Shown here piece by piece: positions 1-7,921 of a DNA stretch of 64,000 nt; position 1 is the stretch's first letter, and every line of letters starts with the position of its first letter. The notes under the pieces are model-generated. The model was not told where the DNA came from and did no database searches. It saw only the letters and a list, made by a program, of their open reading frames with translations. The stretch spans positions 5,162,501 to 5,226,500 of the forward strand of contig NZ_CP120717.1 in NCBI RefSeq assembly GCF_032883915.1, written 5' to 3'. Position numbers and translations under genes: made by a program. This stretch comes from Endozoicomonas sp. 8E. GTDB taxonomy: Bacteria; Pseudomonadota; Gammaproteobacteria; Pseudomonadales; Endozoicomonadaceae.

Positions 1-1006
1 GAGCACTGAGATACTGCTGTTGAATAATTTCCACAGCATGACAAAAGCGGTCTCCCTGCATTTCACCAAGACATTCCTCCCGCAGATAATCCACCATCGC
101 CTCCCCTATCATAGTGATTATCATTTTGCGATTGTAGAAAGGCAGGCTGCTTGCGTAACCCAGAGCAAACTGCCTGAGCGGATTGACTATGCAGTCATAG
201 GCAGCCCCGCAATAAAACCCCTCCCCGGTCTGAGCATCTGAGGCCATTTCAGCCAAATTACCCACCACTCCCTTAAGATCTTCACGCACATAGACTGGCT
301 CACCAAAATCTTCAATGGTCTCCGCCAAGTCCACCAGGTAGATCCGATCAGATTCCTGGTCATAGATTTCATTATTTCCATTTCGGTCCGGCAAGTGTAA
401 ACGAACCATCCGGCGCCACATTTCAGCAATGTTTTTAGCGGGTCGTTTTGGATCAAAATGAGCCAGAGCCAATACCTGCCCGTAACGGTAAAAAGCTTTG
501 CTCAATAAAGCTTTCTGTCTGGTATTCAAGGAATAAGGGGAGGCATGGTAATATTGATAATAGATGTCTCTCAAGTTCATACCCGGAACCAGAGGATAAC
601 TCAGGATATAATGCTGCTTGCGATTGAGTATGAAAGTAGCAGCACGATCCGGTAGAACCAGTTCAGCATTCACGCTGAACAACCAAGTGTAGAGCGGAAG
701 CTTCTTTTTCAGCAGCCATTCAGACTCAAAGCGTATCTGTTCACATCCAGAACAATCTTCTCGAAAGATCTTGATAAACCATTGAGTACCATCAAACAAA
801 GCGGTGTAAGCCCGATCAAGCTCGCCACCGGCAGTTCTGATCATTTCAAAGTTTTCACCCTTACCCTGGAACAGCCGGTGTATGGCCTCTTCATGGGTTT
901 GCAACTCTGAGAAGTCCGGCACTTTTGGTAATTCGACGAACTCAGCCTGGACGAGATGACTGAGGACAAGCATCAGGGTCAGAAAGAAAGATCGGAGGAC
1001 GGTCAT
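1..1006 (-). CDS. Exported protein-kinase-like protein (3' end outside window)
   Basis: The frame is open from an ATG at 1006 to the window edge (335 codons), so the C-terminus is missing. Residues 1-21 look like a Sec signal peptide ending in VQA. The rest carries residues laid out as in protein-kinase-like folds: Lys79 in FIKIF, an acidic pair around Glu94/Glu96, a catalytic-loop-like H204-x2-D207-x4-N212, and Asp226 in LVDLAE as the metal-binding aspartate. An exported kinase-fold protein could act in the envelope or on a host. This is inference from motifs; I do not recognise a named family. The next gene upstream, the EamA transporter, lies 64 bp away on the same strand. Confidence 0.6.
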   Translation of the reverse strand, partial: MTVLRSFFLTLMLVLSHLVQAEFVELPKVPDFSELQTHEEAIHRLFQGKGENFEMIRTAGGELDRAYTALFDGTQWFIKIFREDCSGCEQIRFESEWLLKKKLPLYTWLFSVNAELVLPDRAATFILNRKQHYILSYPLVPGMNLRDIYYQYYHASPYSLNTRQKALLSKAFYRYGQVLALAHFDPKRPAKNIAEMWRRMVRLHLPDRNGNNEIYDQESDRIYLVDLAETIEDFGEPVYVREDLKGVVGNLAEMASDAQTGEGFYCGAAYDCIVNPLRQFALGYASSLPFYNRKMIITMIGEAMVDYLREECLGEMQGDRFCHAVEIIQQQYLSA

Positions 1007-1070
1007 TGCAAAAAAGCCTCATATAGCCTAATAACCGTTTTATCGACCTTTAGCCCTGCTATTTAATAAG

Positions 1071-1958
1071 TCAGGCAAGCCAGAGTAGCAGAATGACACT
1101 ACTCAGAATCAGAGCCATACCACAATATTCACGAGGCGAATGCTTTTCCCTGAACAGACGACTGGAGATAATCAGCGTGAAGAAGAATTCAACCTGCCCC
1201 AAGGTTTTGACCAGGGCCGGGTTTTGCAGACTGAAGGCTGTAAACCAACCGATGGACCCCACCAGACTGAGAAGTCCGACAGAGCCACTTAGCTTCCATT
1301 GCTGAATGAGCTTTCCAAGAGTCTGGGGCTCTTTGAACCAGATAAAGCCACCCAAAAGCACCGTTTGCATAAGAATTGTGACGGTAAGTGTATAGGCTGA
1401 AGCCACGAGCGGATCATCATCCAGCGACAAACTCGCCTGTCTGACCCAAAGGGTGGTCAAGGCTAAAAGAAACCCTCCGCCGAGGCCAAAAGCAGCGGAT
1501 ACCGAAAACAGGGATCGCCATCCTTGCTGCCCGGGTGGGTTCAAAAAGATCAACCCGACCGTCCCTAGCAGAACACTGACCCAGCCAGCCCAGCTAAGCT
1601 CCTGGGAAAAAATAATGGCGCCCAGCACAGCCACCAGAACAGTCTCAGACTTGGAATAAATAACCCCAATCGCAAAGTTTCTCAGGTGGAAGAGCTTGAC
1701 GATTACAACCGTAGCAGCGATTTGAGCCAATCCTGCACCCAAACTGTAAAGCAGGAACGTGGAAGAGATTTCGGGTAGTTCAGAATCCTGCCAGTGCAGC
1801 TGCAGATACAAATAGACCCAAACCAGGGGAAGCGAGAAAGCATATCGTGCAAATGTGGTGCCCCAAATACTGACTCGCTCAGAAAGTGTTTTTTGACCTG
1901 CTGTGCGAAATGCCTGAGCAACAGCGGCCATCAAAGTCAGCCAGATCCAGGTAGACAC
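1071..1958 (-). CDS. EamA/DMT-family transporter
   Basis: Inner-membrane protein of about 295 residues with roughly ten hydrophobic segments in two similar halves, as in EamA (drug/metabolite transporter) proteins. The substrate cannot be told from sequence. The frame stays open to 2063, but the GTG at 1958 is preferred because a strong GGAGG-type ribosome binding site lies just before it. The protein then starts directly at its first membrane segment instead of after 35 unlikely polar residues. It may share a transcript with the downstream exported kinase-like gene. Confidence 0.8.
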   Translation of the reverse strand: MSTWIWLTLMAAVAQAFRTAGQKTLSERVSIWGTTFARYAFSLPLVWVYLYLQLHWQDSELPEISSTFLLYSLGAGLAQIAATVVIVKLFHLRNFAIGVIYSKSETVLVAVLGAIIFSQELSWAGWVSVLLGTVGLIFLNPPGQQGWRSLFSVSAAFGLGGGFLLALTTLWVRQASLSLDDDPLVASAYTLTVTILMQTVLLGGFIWFKEPQTLGKLIQQWKLSGSVGLLSLVGSIGWFTAFSLQNPALVKTLGQVEFFFTLIISSRLFREKHSPREYCGMALILSSVILLLWLA

Positions 1959-2097
1959 TGTTTTCTCCTCCCTGAAAAAGATAAGGCACACATCATACCC
2001 ATTAGACTTGGTTTGGGTAAACGACAGACTTGATATGTGCTCCAAAACCCCAGTGTTGATCACTAAAGTTTCGGAACAGAAGAAAACAGAATAGACC

Positions 2098-2610
2098 TCA
2101 GTAGCACAGCTGGTCGAATTGAACCCTTTCTACCAGCAATTCTACCAGGGCCTCCAGACCTTTTTGGTCTTCTTCATCAAAACGGGAAGTGACCGGGCTG
2201 TCGATATCCAGAACCGCTTTCACCTCACCCCCTTCAGAAAACGGAATTACGATCTCGCTCTGACTGGCTGAGTCACAGGCAATGTGACCAGGAAATGCAT
2301 TCACATCATCCACTACCTGGGCGGTTTGCTCCCGGATAGCAGTGCCACAGACACCTCGGCCAAACGGGATGCGAACACAAGCAGGATTACCCATAAAAGG
2401 CCCCAGTACCAACTCATTGCCACGAGCGATATAAAACCCGGCCCAGTTTACTTCAGCCATGGTCGTAAACAACAGGCTGGCAACATTGGCGAGATTGGCT
2501 ACGGCATCAGTTTCACCCTCGGTCAATGCCTTTGCCTGGGCCACCAGTACTCGATAAAAGCTGGCTTTATCTTCCGGCATTTCAACGATTTCAAACATAA
2601 TTGTACCCAT
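2098..2610 (-). CDS. msrC: Free methionine-(R)-sulfoxide reductase (GAF domain)
   Basis: A 170-residue single GAF-domain protein that reduces free L-methionine-(R)-sulfoxide in the cytoplasm using thioredoxin. The three family cysteines are visible: one in PACVRIP, one in GRGVCGTA and the resolving one in HIACDSAS. The motifs NWAGFY and the acidic C-terminal helix match the family. Length fits fRMsr proteins. Two starts are possible, ATG 2610 or ATG 2598 (MFEIVE); neither has a strong ribosome binding site. trxB, a source of reducing power for such enzymes, lies elsewhere in the window but is not linked. Confidence 0.9.
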   Translation of the reverse strand: MGTIMFEIVEMPEDKASFYRVLVAQAKALTEGETDAVANLANVASLLFTTMAEVNWAGFYIARGNELVLGPFMGNPACVRIPFGRGVCGTAIREQTAQVVDDVNAFPGHIACDSASQSEIVIPFSEGGEVKAVLDIDSPVTSRFDEEDQKGLEALVELLVERVQFDQLCY

Positions 2611-3009
2611 CCAGAAACAGCACGATACAGCCGTATGTTAATAGCATAAGAAGTAATAATCTTGTGAGTGCTGCATTGATGTTCAGTTAGCTGCTCAATC
2701 ACTGCCTCGGATTCACCCTGAGCCTGCCTGACAGAGCACAAATCTACATCGATATCAGCTGAAGACACTGAAAAATCATCGACTCTTTTTGCGCAATGGG
2801 TTGATCAGCAGAGTACGTAGCCACCGCCATTTTTGTCATCATCAAAGCCACTTTATATACGACTTCACAGGCTCCAAGGGGAACTTATGCCTCTAAAGTC
2901 ACTCTAACTAATTATAAGGCTAACCGTGCACTTTCCCGAAGCCCGTCTAAGCTGGACTAGTGTTAAGGGGGGGGGTGTGTTCAAAAGCACAAAAAACCGA
3001 GAGGCTGTA
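2611..3009. other. Intergenic region with a 9-G tract
   Basis: About 400 bp between the divergent msrC and small membrane protein genes. I see no convincing gene or RNA. A run of nine G at 2967-2975 lies about 35 bp before the preferred start of the downstream gene; such tracts are prone to slipped-strand change in length. Confidence 0.5.
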
Positions 3010-3210
3010 ATGTTCAACTTACATCGAATTCTTGAAGAAATGTCGACCACCGGATGGATCGTCATGGCTTTCTGCCTGGTGGCATGGATTGCCGCAACCT
3101 ACCTGATGGGAGAGGTCTCCGACAAACATTGGGGCGACAGGGAATCCGGCGCTTTGGTAGGCTTCTTCGTACCCGGCATTCTCTTTGTGATCGGTCTTTA
3201 TATGCTCTGA
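3010..3210 (+). CDS. Small two-helix membrane protein, unknown function
   Basis: A 66-residue protein with two hydrophobic segments (about residues 15-33 and 46-65) joined by a short charged loop containing DKHWGDRESG. I do not recognise a family. The frame is open from 2926, but the ATG at 3010 is preferred: it follows a GAGG-type site, and the upstream part is coded by the poly-G tract and looks unlike protein. Nothing in the neighbourhood points to a partner. Confidence 0.55.
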   Translation: MFNLHRILEEMSTTGWIVMAFCLVAWIAATYLMGEVSDKHWGDRESGALVGFFVPGILFVIGLYML

Positions 3211-3414
3211 CATTTCTGTCTGGCTGATTCAGTCTGCATCAGGTATCAGACAGCTCACTTGCAGGCTGACCGGCCATGACAAACAGACTAATGAAAAGAA
3301 TTCTGCACATTTAAAACGGAAGAAGGGAATCGGCGCCAGGGAAAGGAATTATCTGACTGCGATGAGTGATCGAATCACCTTTTCAATCATCTTAAATTGC
3401 TCATCACTTGATAG

Positions 3415-3490
3415 TGGCATCCCGTAGGGGACTCGAACCCCTGTTACTGCCGTGAAAGGGCAGTGTCCTAGGCCACTAGACGAACGGGAC
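3415..3490 (-). tRNA. tRNA-Glu (TTC), copy 1
   Basis: Canonical 76-nt gene with encoded CCA, anticodon TTC in a 5-bp stem and an intact TTCGAGT T-loop. It is the last gene of the short Ala-Glu unit that lies beyond the terminator at 3717-3746. Confidence 0.97.
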
Positions 3491-3524
3491 AAAATTTTTT
3501 GCTAACACCAGGAAGTAGTTAAAT

Positions 3525-3600
3525 TGGTGGAGCTAAGCGGGATCGAACCGCTGACCTCAACACTGCCAGTGTTGCGCTCTCCCAGCTGAGCTATAGCCCC
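3525..3600 (-). tRNA. tRNA-Ala (GGC), copy 1
   Basis: Canonical 76-nt gene with encoded CCA, anticodon GGC and the usual G3-U70 alanine identity pair. First gene of an Ala-Glu unit with its own likely promoter just upstream. Confidence 0.97.
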
Positions 3601-3612
3601 ATAATCTGTTGG

Positions 3613-3642
3613 GTATTATGCAGTTATTTTCTCAACGATCAA
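3613..3642 (-). promoter_or_regulatory. Likely sigma-70 promoter for the distal Ala-Glu tRNA pair
   Basis: On the minus strand TTGATC is followed after 18 bp by TAATAC, about 12 bp before the tRNA-Ala gene. A second possible promoter, TTGATT-17 bp-TAATCA, lies at 3673-3701. Either would restart transcription after the terminator at 3717-3746. Confidence 0.5.
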
Positions 3643-3716
3643 GTAGTAGATACTACCGACATCTCCAAAAGCTGATTAAAATTCACAAAGAACTCAATCA
3701 AACTTTATGCAGACAT

Positions 3717-3746
3717 GAAAAAACCAGTCGTTTGACTGGTTTTTTA
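3717..3746 (-). terminator. Terminator of the main tRNA array (works on both strands)
   Basis: CCAGTC and GACTGG arms around a 4-base loop, flanked by A-run and T-run, so it reads as an intrinsic terminator in either direction. It separates the 20-gene unit at 3759-6022 from the distal Ala-Glu pair. Confidence 0.85.
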
Positions 3747-3758
3747 TGAACATTATTT

Positions 3759-3834
3759 TGGTGGAGCTAAGCGGGATCGAACCGCTGACCTCAACACTGC
3801 CAGTGTTGCGCTCTCCCAGCTGAGCTATAGCCCC
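3759..3834 (-). tRNA. tRNA-Ala (GGC), copy 2
   Basis: Canonical 76-nt gene identical in pattern to copy 1, with encoded CCA and G3-U70. It is the promoter-distal end of the main array. Confidence 0.97.
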
Positions 3835-3838
3835 AATA

Positions 3839-3914
3839 TGGCATCCCGTAGGGGACTCGAACCCCTGTTACTGCCGTGAAAGGGCAGTGTCCTAGGCCAC
3901 TAGACGAACGGGAC
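3839..3914 (-). tRNA. tRNA-Glu (TTC), copy 2
   Basis: Canonical 76-nt gene with encoded CCA, only 4 bp from the adjacent tRNA-Ala. The spacer on its other side (3929-3948) holds an 8-bp hairpin with arms CTGTATGC and GCATACAG. Confidence 0.97.
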
Positions 3915-3957
3915 ACAATCTTTTGTGTCTGTATGCTTGTGCATACAGCCTTTAATC

Positions 3958-4033
<76 letters not shown>

Positions 4034-4064
4034 AATGAAGATTTTTAATGACTTCTTCAAAGTC

Positions 4065-4150
4065 CGGAGCAGGAAACGAGACTCACTCTTTAACTCTGAG
4101 GCGACCCCAACCTTGGCAAGGTTGTGCTCTACCAACTGAGCTATTCCCGC
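4065..4150 (-). tRNA. tRNA-Gly(GCC)-like gene with altered T-arm, copy A (possible pseudo-tRNA)
   Basis: An 86-nt relative of tRNA-Gly(GCC). Acceptor, D and anticodon arms match the normal gene, but four bases (CTCA) are inserted in the 5' side of the T-stem and the T-loop C is replaced by AAAGAGT, so TTCGAGT is lost. The 3' end reads CCG, not CCA, and C70 is U, giving a G3-U70 pair. It is either a degenerate copy or an unusual tRNA or decoy. Confidence 0.65.
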
Positions 4151-4158
4151 ATTTTAAA

Positions 4159-4234
4159 TGGCATCCCGTAGGGGACTCGAACCCCTGTTACTGCCGTGAA
4201 AGGGCAGTGTCCTAGGCCACTAGACGAACGGGAC
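4159..4234 (-). tRNA. tRNA-Glu (TTC), copy 3
   Basis: Canonical 76-nt gene with encoded CCA, 8 bp from aberrant copy A. Confidence 0.97.
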
Positions 4235-4277
4235 ACAATCTTTTGTGCCTATATGCTTGCGCATACAGCCTTTAATT

Positions 4278-4353
<76 letters not shown>

Positions 4354-4383
4354 AATGAAGATTTTAATGACTTCTTCAAAGTC

Positions 4384-4469
4384 CGGAGCAGGAAACGAGA
4401 CTCACTCTTTAACTCTGAGGCGACCCCAACCTTGGCAAGGTTGTGCTCTACCAACTGAGCTATTCCCGC
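4384..4469 (-). tRNA. tRNA-Gly(GCC)-like gene, copy B
   Basis: Same 86-nt layout as copy A: rebuilt T-arm, CCG end and G3-U70. First of three units spaced exactly 117 bp apart (4384, 4501, 4618). Confidence 0.65.
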
Positions 4470-4500
4470 AATGAAGATTTTTAATGACTTCTTCAAAGTC

Positions 4501-4586
4501 CGGAGCAGGAAACGAGACTCACTCTTTAACTCTGAGGCGACCCCAACCTTGGCAAGGTTGTGCTCTACCAACTGAGCTATTCCCGC
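4501..4586 (-). tRNA. tRNA-Gly(GCC)-like gene, copy C
   Basis: Same layout as copy A. The 31-bp spacer to copy B contains GACTT and AAGTC arms that can form a small hairpin. Confidence 0.65.
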
Positions 4587-4617
4587 AATGAAAATTTTTA
4601 ATGACTTCTTCAAAGTC

Positions 4618-4703
4618 CGGAGCAGGAAACGAGACTCACTCTTTAACTCTGAGGCGACCCCAACCTTGGCAAGGTTGTGCTCTACCAACTGAGCTATTCC
4701 CGC
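4618..4703 (-). tRNA. tRNA-Gly(GCC)-like gene, copy D
   Basis: Same layout as copy A. It differs from its neighbours only in the adjoining spacer, which has one G-to-A change. Confidence 0.65.
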
Positions 4704-4711
4704 ATTTTAAA

Positions 4712-4787
4712 TGGCATCCCGTAGGGGACTCGAACCCCTGTTACTGCCGTGAAAGGGCAGTGTCCTAGGCCACTAGACGAACGGGAC
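4712..4787 (-). tRNA. tRNA-Glu (TTC), copy 4
   Basis: Canonical 76-nt gene with encoded CCA, 8 bp from aberrant copy D. Confidence 0.97.
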
Positions 4788-4830
4788 ACAATCTTTTGTG
4801 CCTATATGCTTGCGCATACAGCCTTTAATT

Positions 4831-4906
<76 letters not shown>

Positions 4907-4937
4907 AATGAAGATTTTTAATGACTTCTTCAAAGTC

Positions 4938-5023
4938 CGGAGCAGGAAACGAGACTCACTCTTTAACTCTGAGGCGACCCCAACCTTGGCAAGGTTGTGC
5001 TCTACCAACTGAGCTATTCCCGC
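4938..5023 (-). tRNA. tRNA-Gly(GCC)-like gene, copy E
   Basis: Same 86-nt layout as copy A. First of a second triplet of 117-bp units (4938, 5055, 5172). Confidence 0.65.
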
Positions 5024-5054
5024 AATGAAGATTTTTAATGACTTCTTCAAAGTC

Positions 5055-5140
5055 CGGAGCAGGAAACGAGACTCACTCTTTAACTCTGAGGCGACCCCAA
5101 CCTTGGCAAGGTTGTGCTCTACCAACTGAGCTATTCCCGC
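5055..5140 (-). tRNA. tRNA-Gly(GCC)-like gene, copy F
   Basis: Same layout as copy A, with identical T-arm insertion, CCG end and G3-U70. Confidence 0.65.
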
Positions 5141-5171
5141 AATGAAGATTTTTAATGACTTCTTCAAAGTC

Positions 5172-5257
5172 CGGAGCAGGAAACGAGACTCACTCTTTAA
5201 CTCTGAGGCGACCCCAACCTTGGCAAGGTTGTGCTCTGCCCACTGAGCTATTCCCGC
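5172..5257 (-). tRNA. tRNA-Gly(GCC)-like gene, copy G
   Basis: Same layout as copy A, with changes in the D-loop (TTGGTA becomes TGGGCA) that leave the GCTC/GAGC D-stem and the GG pair intact. A 95-bp stretch without tRNA follows before the next Glu gene; it holds a 9-bp hairpin with arms ATCAGTAAA and TTTACTGAT. Confidence 0.62.
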
Positions 5258-5352
5258 TTGATCAGAACATTTGATAGTGAACTGAGCGACGCAGTTTAAT
5301 GACTTACCCGGTCAGAGTAATCAGTAAAAATACTATTTACTGATCTTGAAAA

Positions 5353-5428
5353 TGGCATCCCGTAGGGGACTCGAACCCCTGTTACTGCCGTGAAAGGGCA
5401 GTGTCCTAGGCCACTAGACGAACGGGAC
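5353..5428 (-). tRNA. tRNA-Glu (TTC), copy 5
   Basis: Canonical 76-nt gene with encoded CCA. Confidence 0.97.
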
Positions 5429-5471
5429 ACAATCTTTTGTGCCTATATGCTTATGCATACAGCCTTTAATC

Positions 5472-5547
<76 letters not shown>

Positions 5548-5578
5548 AGTGAAGATAATTTGGGACTTCTTCAAAGTC

Positions 5579-5664
5579 CGGAGCAGGAAACGAGACTCAC
5601 TCTTTAACTCCGAGGCGACCCCAACCTTGGCAAGGTTGTGCTCTACCAACTGAGCTATTCCCGC
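5579..5664 (-). tRNA. tRNA-Gly(GCC)-like gene, copy H
   Basis: Same 86-nt layout as copy A with one T-arm base different (CTCA becomes CTCG). The possible CTCA/TGAG pairing is kept as a wobble. Confidence 0.62.
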
Positions 5665-5695
5665 AATGAAGATTTTTAATGACTTCTTCAAAGTC

Positions 5696-5781
5696 CGGAG
5701 CAGGAAACGAGACTCACTCTTTAACCCCGAGGCGACCCCAACCTTGGCAAGGTTGTGCTCTACCCACTGAGCTATTCCCGC
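5696..5781 (-). tRNA. tRNA-Gly(GCC)-like gene, copy I
   Basis: Same layout as copy A. It has the CTCG change of copy H, one further T-arm base change and one D-loop change. It is the aberrant copy nearest the promoter and among the most divergent. Confidence 0.62.
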
Positions 5782-5818
5782 AGTGAAGATTTTTAATGAC
5801 CTCTTCAAGGTCTTAAAA

Positions 5819-5894
5819 TGGCATCCCGTAGGGGACTCGAACCCCTGTTACTGCCGTGAAAGGGCAGTGTCCTAGGCCACTAGACGAACGGGAC
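5819..5894 (-). tRNA. tRNA-Glu (TTC), copy 6
   Basis: Canonical 76-nt gene with encoded CCA; second gene of the array after its promoter. Confidence 0.97.
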
Positions 5895-5946
5895 ACAATT
5901 TTTGATTCAAAGACTCACCCGAATACAAAACCCGGCTTTGAAAATT

Positions 5947-6022
5947 TGGTGGAGCTAAGCGGGATCGAACCGCTGACCTCAACACTGCCAGTGTTGCGCT
6001 CTCCCAGCTGAGCTATAGCCCC
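5947..6022 (-). tRNA. tRNA-Ala (GGC), copy 3
   Basis: Canonical 76-nt gene with encoded CCA and G3-U70. It is the first gene of the array, about 70 bp after the strong promoter at 6096-6124. Confidence 0.97.
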
Positions 6023-6095
6023 AAAATGCTTCTTACACTCCAGTTCACCCCTGTCTTTCTAAGAAGATGCTTGGCTGCCCCGAAACGCAGGGCGA

Positions 6096-6124
6096 ATGAT
6101 ATGGATGCCCCCCTAACCTGTCAA
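6096..6124 (-). promoter_or_regulatory. Strong sigma-70 promoter of the tRNA array
   Basis: Minus strand TTGACA, 17 bp, TATCAT, about 70 bp before the first tRNA-Ala. The bases after the -10 box are GC-rich (TCGCCCTGCG), like the discriminator of tRNA and rRNA promoters that respond to ppGpp. Stringent control is inferred from that, not shown. Confidence 0.8.
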
Positions 6125-6229
6125 GCTCACTTATGAAAAAATGTTTAATTGAAGCAGATAGTTATATAGTTTTTGATCGCTGAATGCTTGACCGCTCAGG
6201 CTCTTCACAAAGCTTCAACCTCTGATAAA

Positions 6230-6257
6230 GAAAAAGCCGGAAAAATCCAGCCTTTTC
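6230..6257 (-). terminator. Likely terminator of gltX
   Basis: Minus strand hairpin with arms GGCTGGA and TCCGGCT (two wobble pairs) followed by a T-run, about 25 bp after the gltX stop. It separates gltX from the tRNA promoter. Confidence 0.6.
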
Positions 6258-6279
6258 TAAGGGGAGGGATGAGTCAGGT

Positions 6280-7773
6280 TTACTCAGATCCAGTTCCCAG
6301 TAACCTGAACTCTTTTTCAAAACGCTTGGTTTCTTTCTTGGACAATCCACCCAGAACATTGACCGCGTGGCGCAAACGGGCACGAGTCATGTCGGCACCA
6401 AGAATGGCCATAGAATCCATTACCGACCAGGAGTTTGGTGTCCCAGCGATGGCGATAAAGATTGGAGGATTAAAATCTCCCAGCTTCAATCCCATCTCCC
6501 CGGCAAGGGTTTTCACTTCAGCAAAGATGTTTTCTTTGTTCCAATGCCTGAGCTGTTCCAGTCTCCAAAGGGTGAACTGCAGCACTTTCTTTACCTCAGC
6601 AGACTCAAGCTTTTTATGTATAAAGTTTTCTTCTGTCAGCTCTAACATACCGGAGAACATGAAGCTGGCCATGGGAGCAAAGTCAGCCAGAGTTTCGACG
6701 CGCCCTTGGGCGAAAGGCAGGAACTTCATAATGTAGTCGCTGTTGAGCAACCACTTATGAAGACGATCGGCAAACTGCTCGGTGCTCAGATCCTCACGAA
6801 TCCAACTGGCGTTCAGCCACGACAGTTTTTCCTGATCAAAGATCGGTCCACCCGGGGAAACGCGTCGGATGTCGAAGTTTTCAACCATCTCTTCCAGGTT
6901 AAACTTCTCACGTTCATCCGGCATCGACCAGCCCATACGAGCCAGGTAATTCAGCAGTGCTTCGGGCAGGTAACCGGCATCCCGATAATAGGTAATACTG
7001 GTTGGATTCTTGCGCTTGGATAGTTTGCTCTTGTCCGGATTTCGCAGCAGTGGCATGTGGCAGAGCTTTGGCATATCCCAGTCGAAGTATTGATAAAGCA
7101 GCTGGTGCTTTGGTGCAGAATTAATCCACTCTTCACCCCTGATGACATGAGTAATGCCCATCAGGTGATCGTCGACCACATTAGCCAGATGGTAAGTCGG
7201 CATACCGTCCGCTTTGACCAGAACCTGCATATCCACCTGAGACCATTCAATCTCGATGGTGCCACGCAACATATCTTCTACTTTACTGCTGCCTTCAGAA
7301 GGTACCTTCATGCGAATAACATGGGGCTCGCCTGCGGCCATTTTGCTCTGTACTTCTTCTTCAGACAAATGCAGACAGTGACCATCATAACCTGAGCCCT
7401 GTTTGGTTTCAGCCTGTTCTGCTCTCAGGGCATCCAGACGCTCAGCGCTACAGAAGCAACGAAAAGCATGTCCCTTATCAAGCAACGCTTGCGCGTGTTC
7501 GTCGTAAATTTCACGTCTTTCACTCTGACGATAAGGACCATGAGGACCACCCACGTCAGGGCCTTCATCCCAGTTCAGCCCCAGCCAGCGCAAAGAGTCC
7601 AGAATCTGCTGTTCAGATTCAGCGGTACTTCGCGCCTGATCGGTGTCTTCTATGCGAAGCAGAAACTGCCCACCCTGACTTTTGGCGAAAGCCATATTAA
7701 ACAGGGCAATATAGGCCGTTCCCACATGGGGATCGCCGGTAGGTGAGGGAGCTACGCGAGTACGAACAGTCAT
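6280..7773 (-). CDS. gltX: Glutamyl-tRNA synthetase
   Basis: A 497-residue class I synthetase that charges tRNA-Glu. The HIGH-type motif is [13 protein letters not shown] near the N-terminus and the KMSKS-type motif is KLSKRKNP near residue 255. Length fits the GltX1 type. It lies directly upstream of the tRNA array, in the same direction, as gltX lies next to Ala/Glu tRNA genes in Pseudomonas. Six tRNA-Glu genes downstream are its substrates. A separate terminator and promoter lie between, so co-transcription is not required. Confidence 0.97.
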   Translation of the reverse strand: MTVRTRVAPSPTGDPHVGTAYIALFNMAFAKSQGGQFLLRIEDTDQARSTAESEQQILDSLRWLGLNWDEGPDVGGPHGPYRQSERREIYDEHAQALLDKGHAFRCFCSAERLDALRAEQAETKQGSGYDGHCLHLSEEEVQSKMAAGEPHVIRMKVPSEGSSKVEDMLRGTIEIEWSQVDMQVLVKADGMPTYHLANVVDDHLMGITHVIRGEEWINSAPKHQLLYQYFDWDMPKLCHMPLLRNPDKSKLSKRKNPTSITYYRDAGYLPEALLNYLARMGWSMPDEREKFNLEEMVENFDIRRVSPGGPIFDQEKLSWLNASWIREDLSTEQFADRLHKWLLNSDYIMKFLPFAQGRVETLADFAPMASFMFSGMLELTEENFIHKKLESAEVKKVLQFTLWRLEQLRHWNKENIFAEVKTLAGEMGLKLGDFNPPIFIAIAGTPNSWSVMDSMAILGADMTRARLRHAVNVLGGLSKKETKRFEKEFRLLGTGSE

Positions 7774-7921
7774 GATCTACTAATGAGTAAAGTTTTAAGT
7801 GGCCGCTAGTCTACACCTTGCAGGGCCTCATCGACAACGAATCAACGATCGGTTAAGACTTGAGGCCAACAATCCTTTCATTAACGTTGCTGCTTATTAC
7901 CGCTTTCACTATTTAAAAGGG

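Noticed and set aside
2523-2768. 81-codon minus-strand frame overlapping the msrC start
   Set aside because: It overlaps msrC in another frame and its later part is a shadow of that gene.
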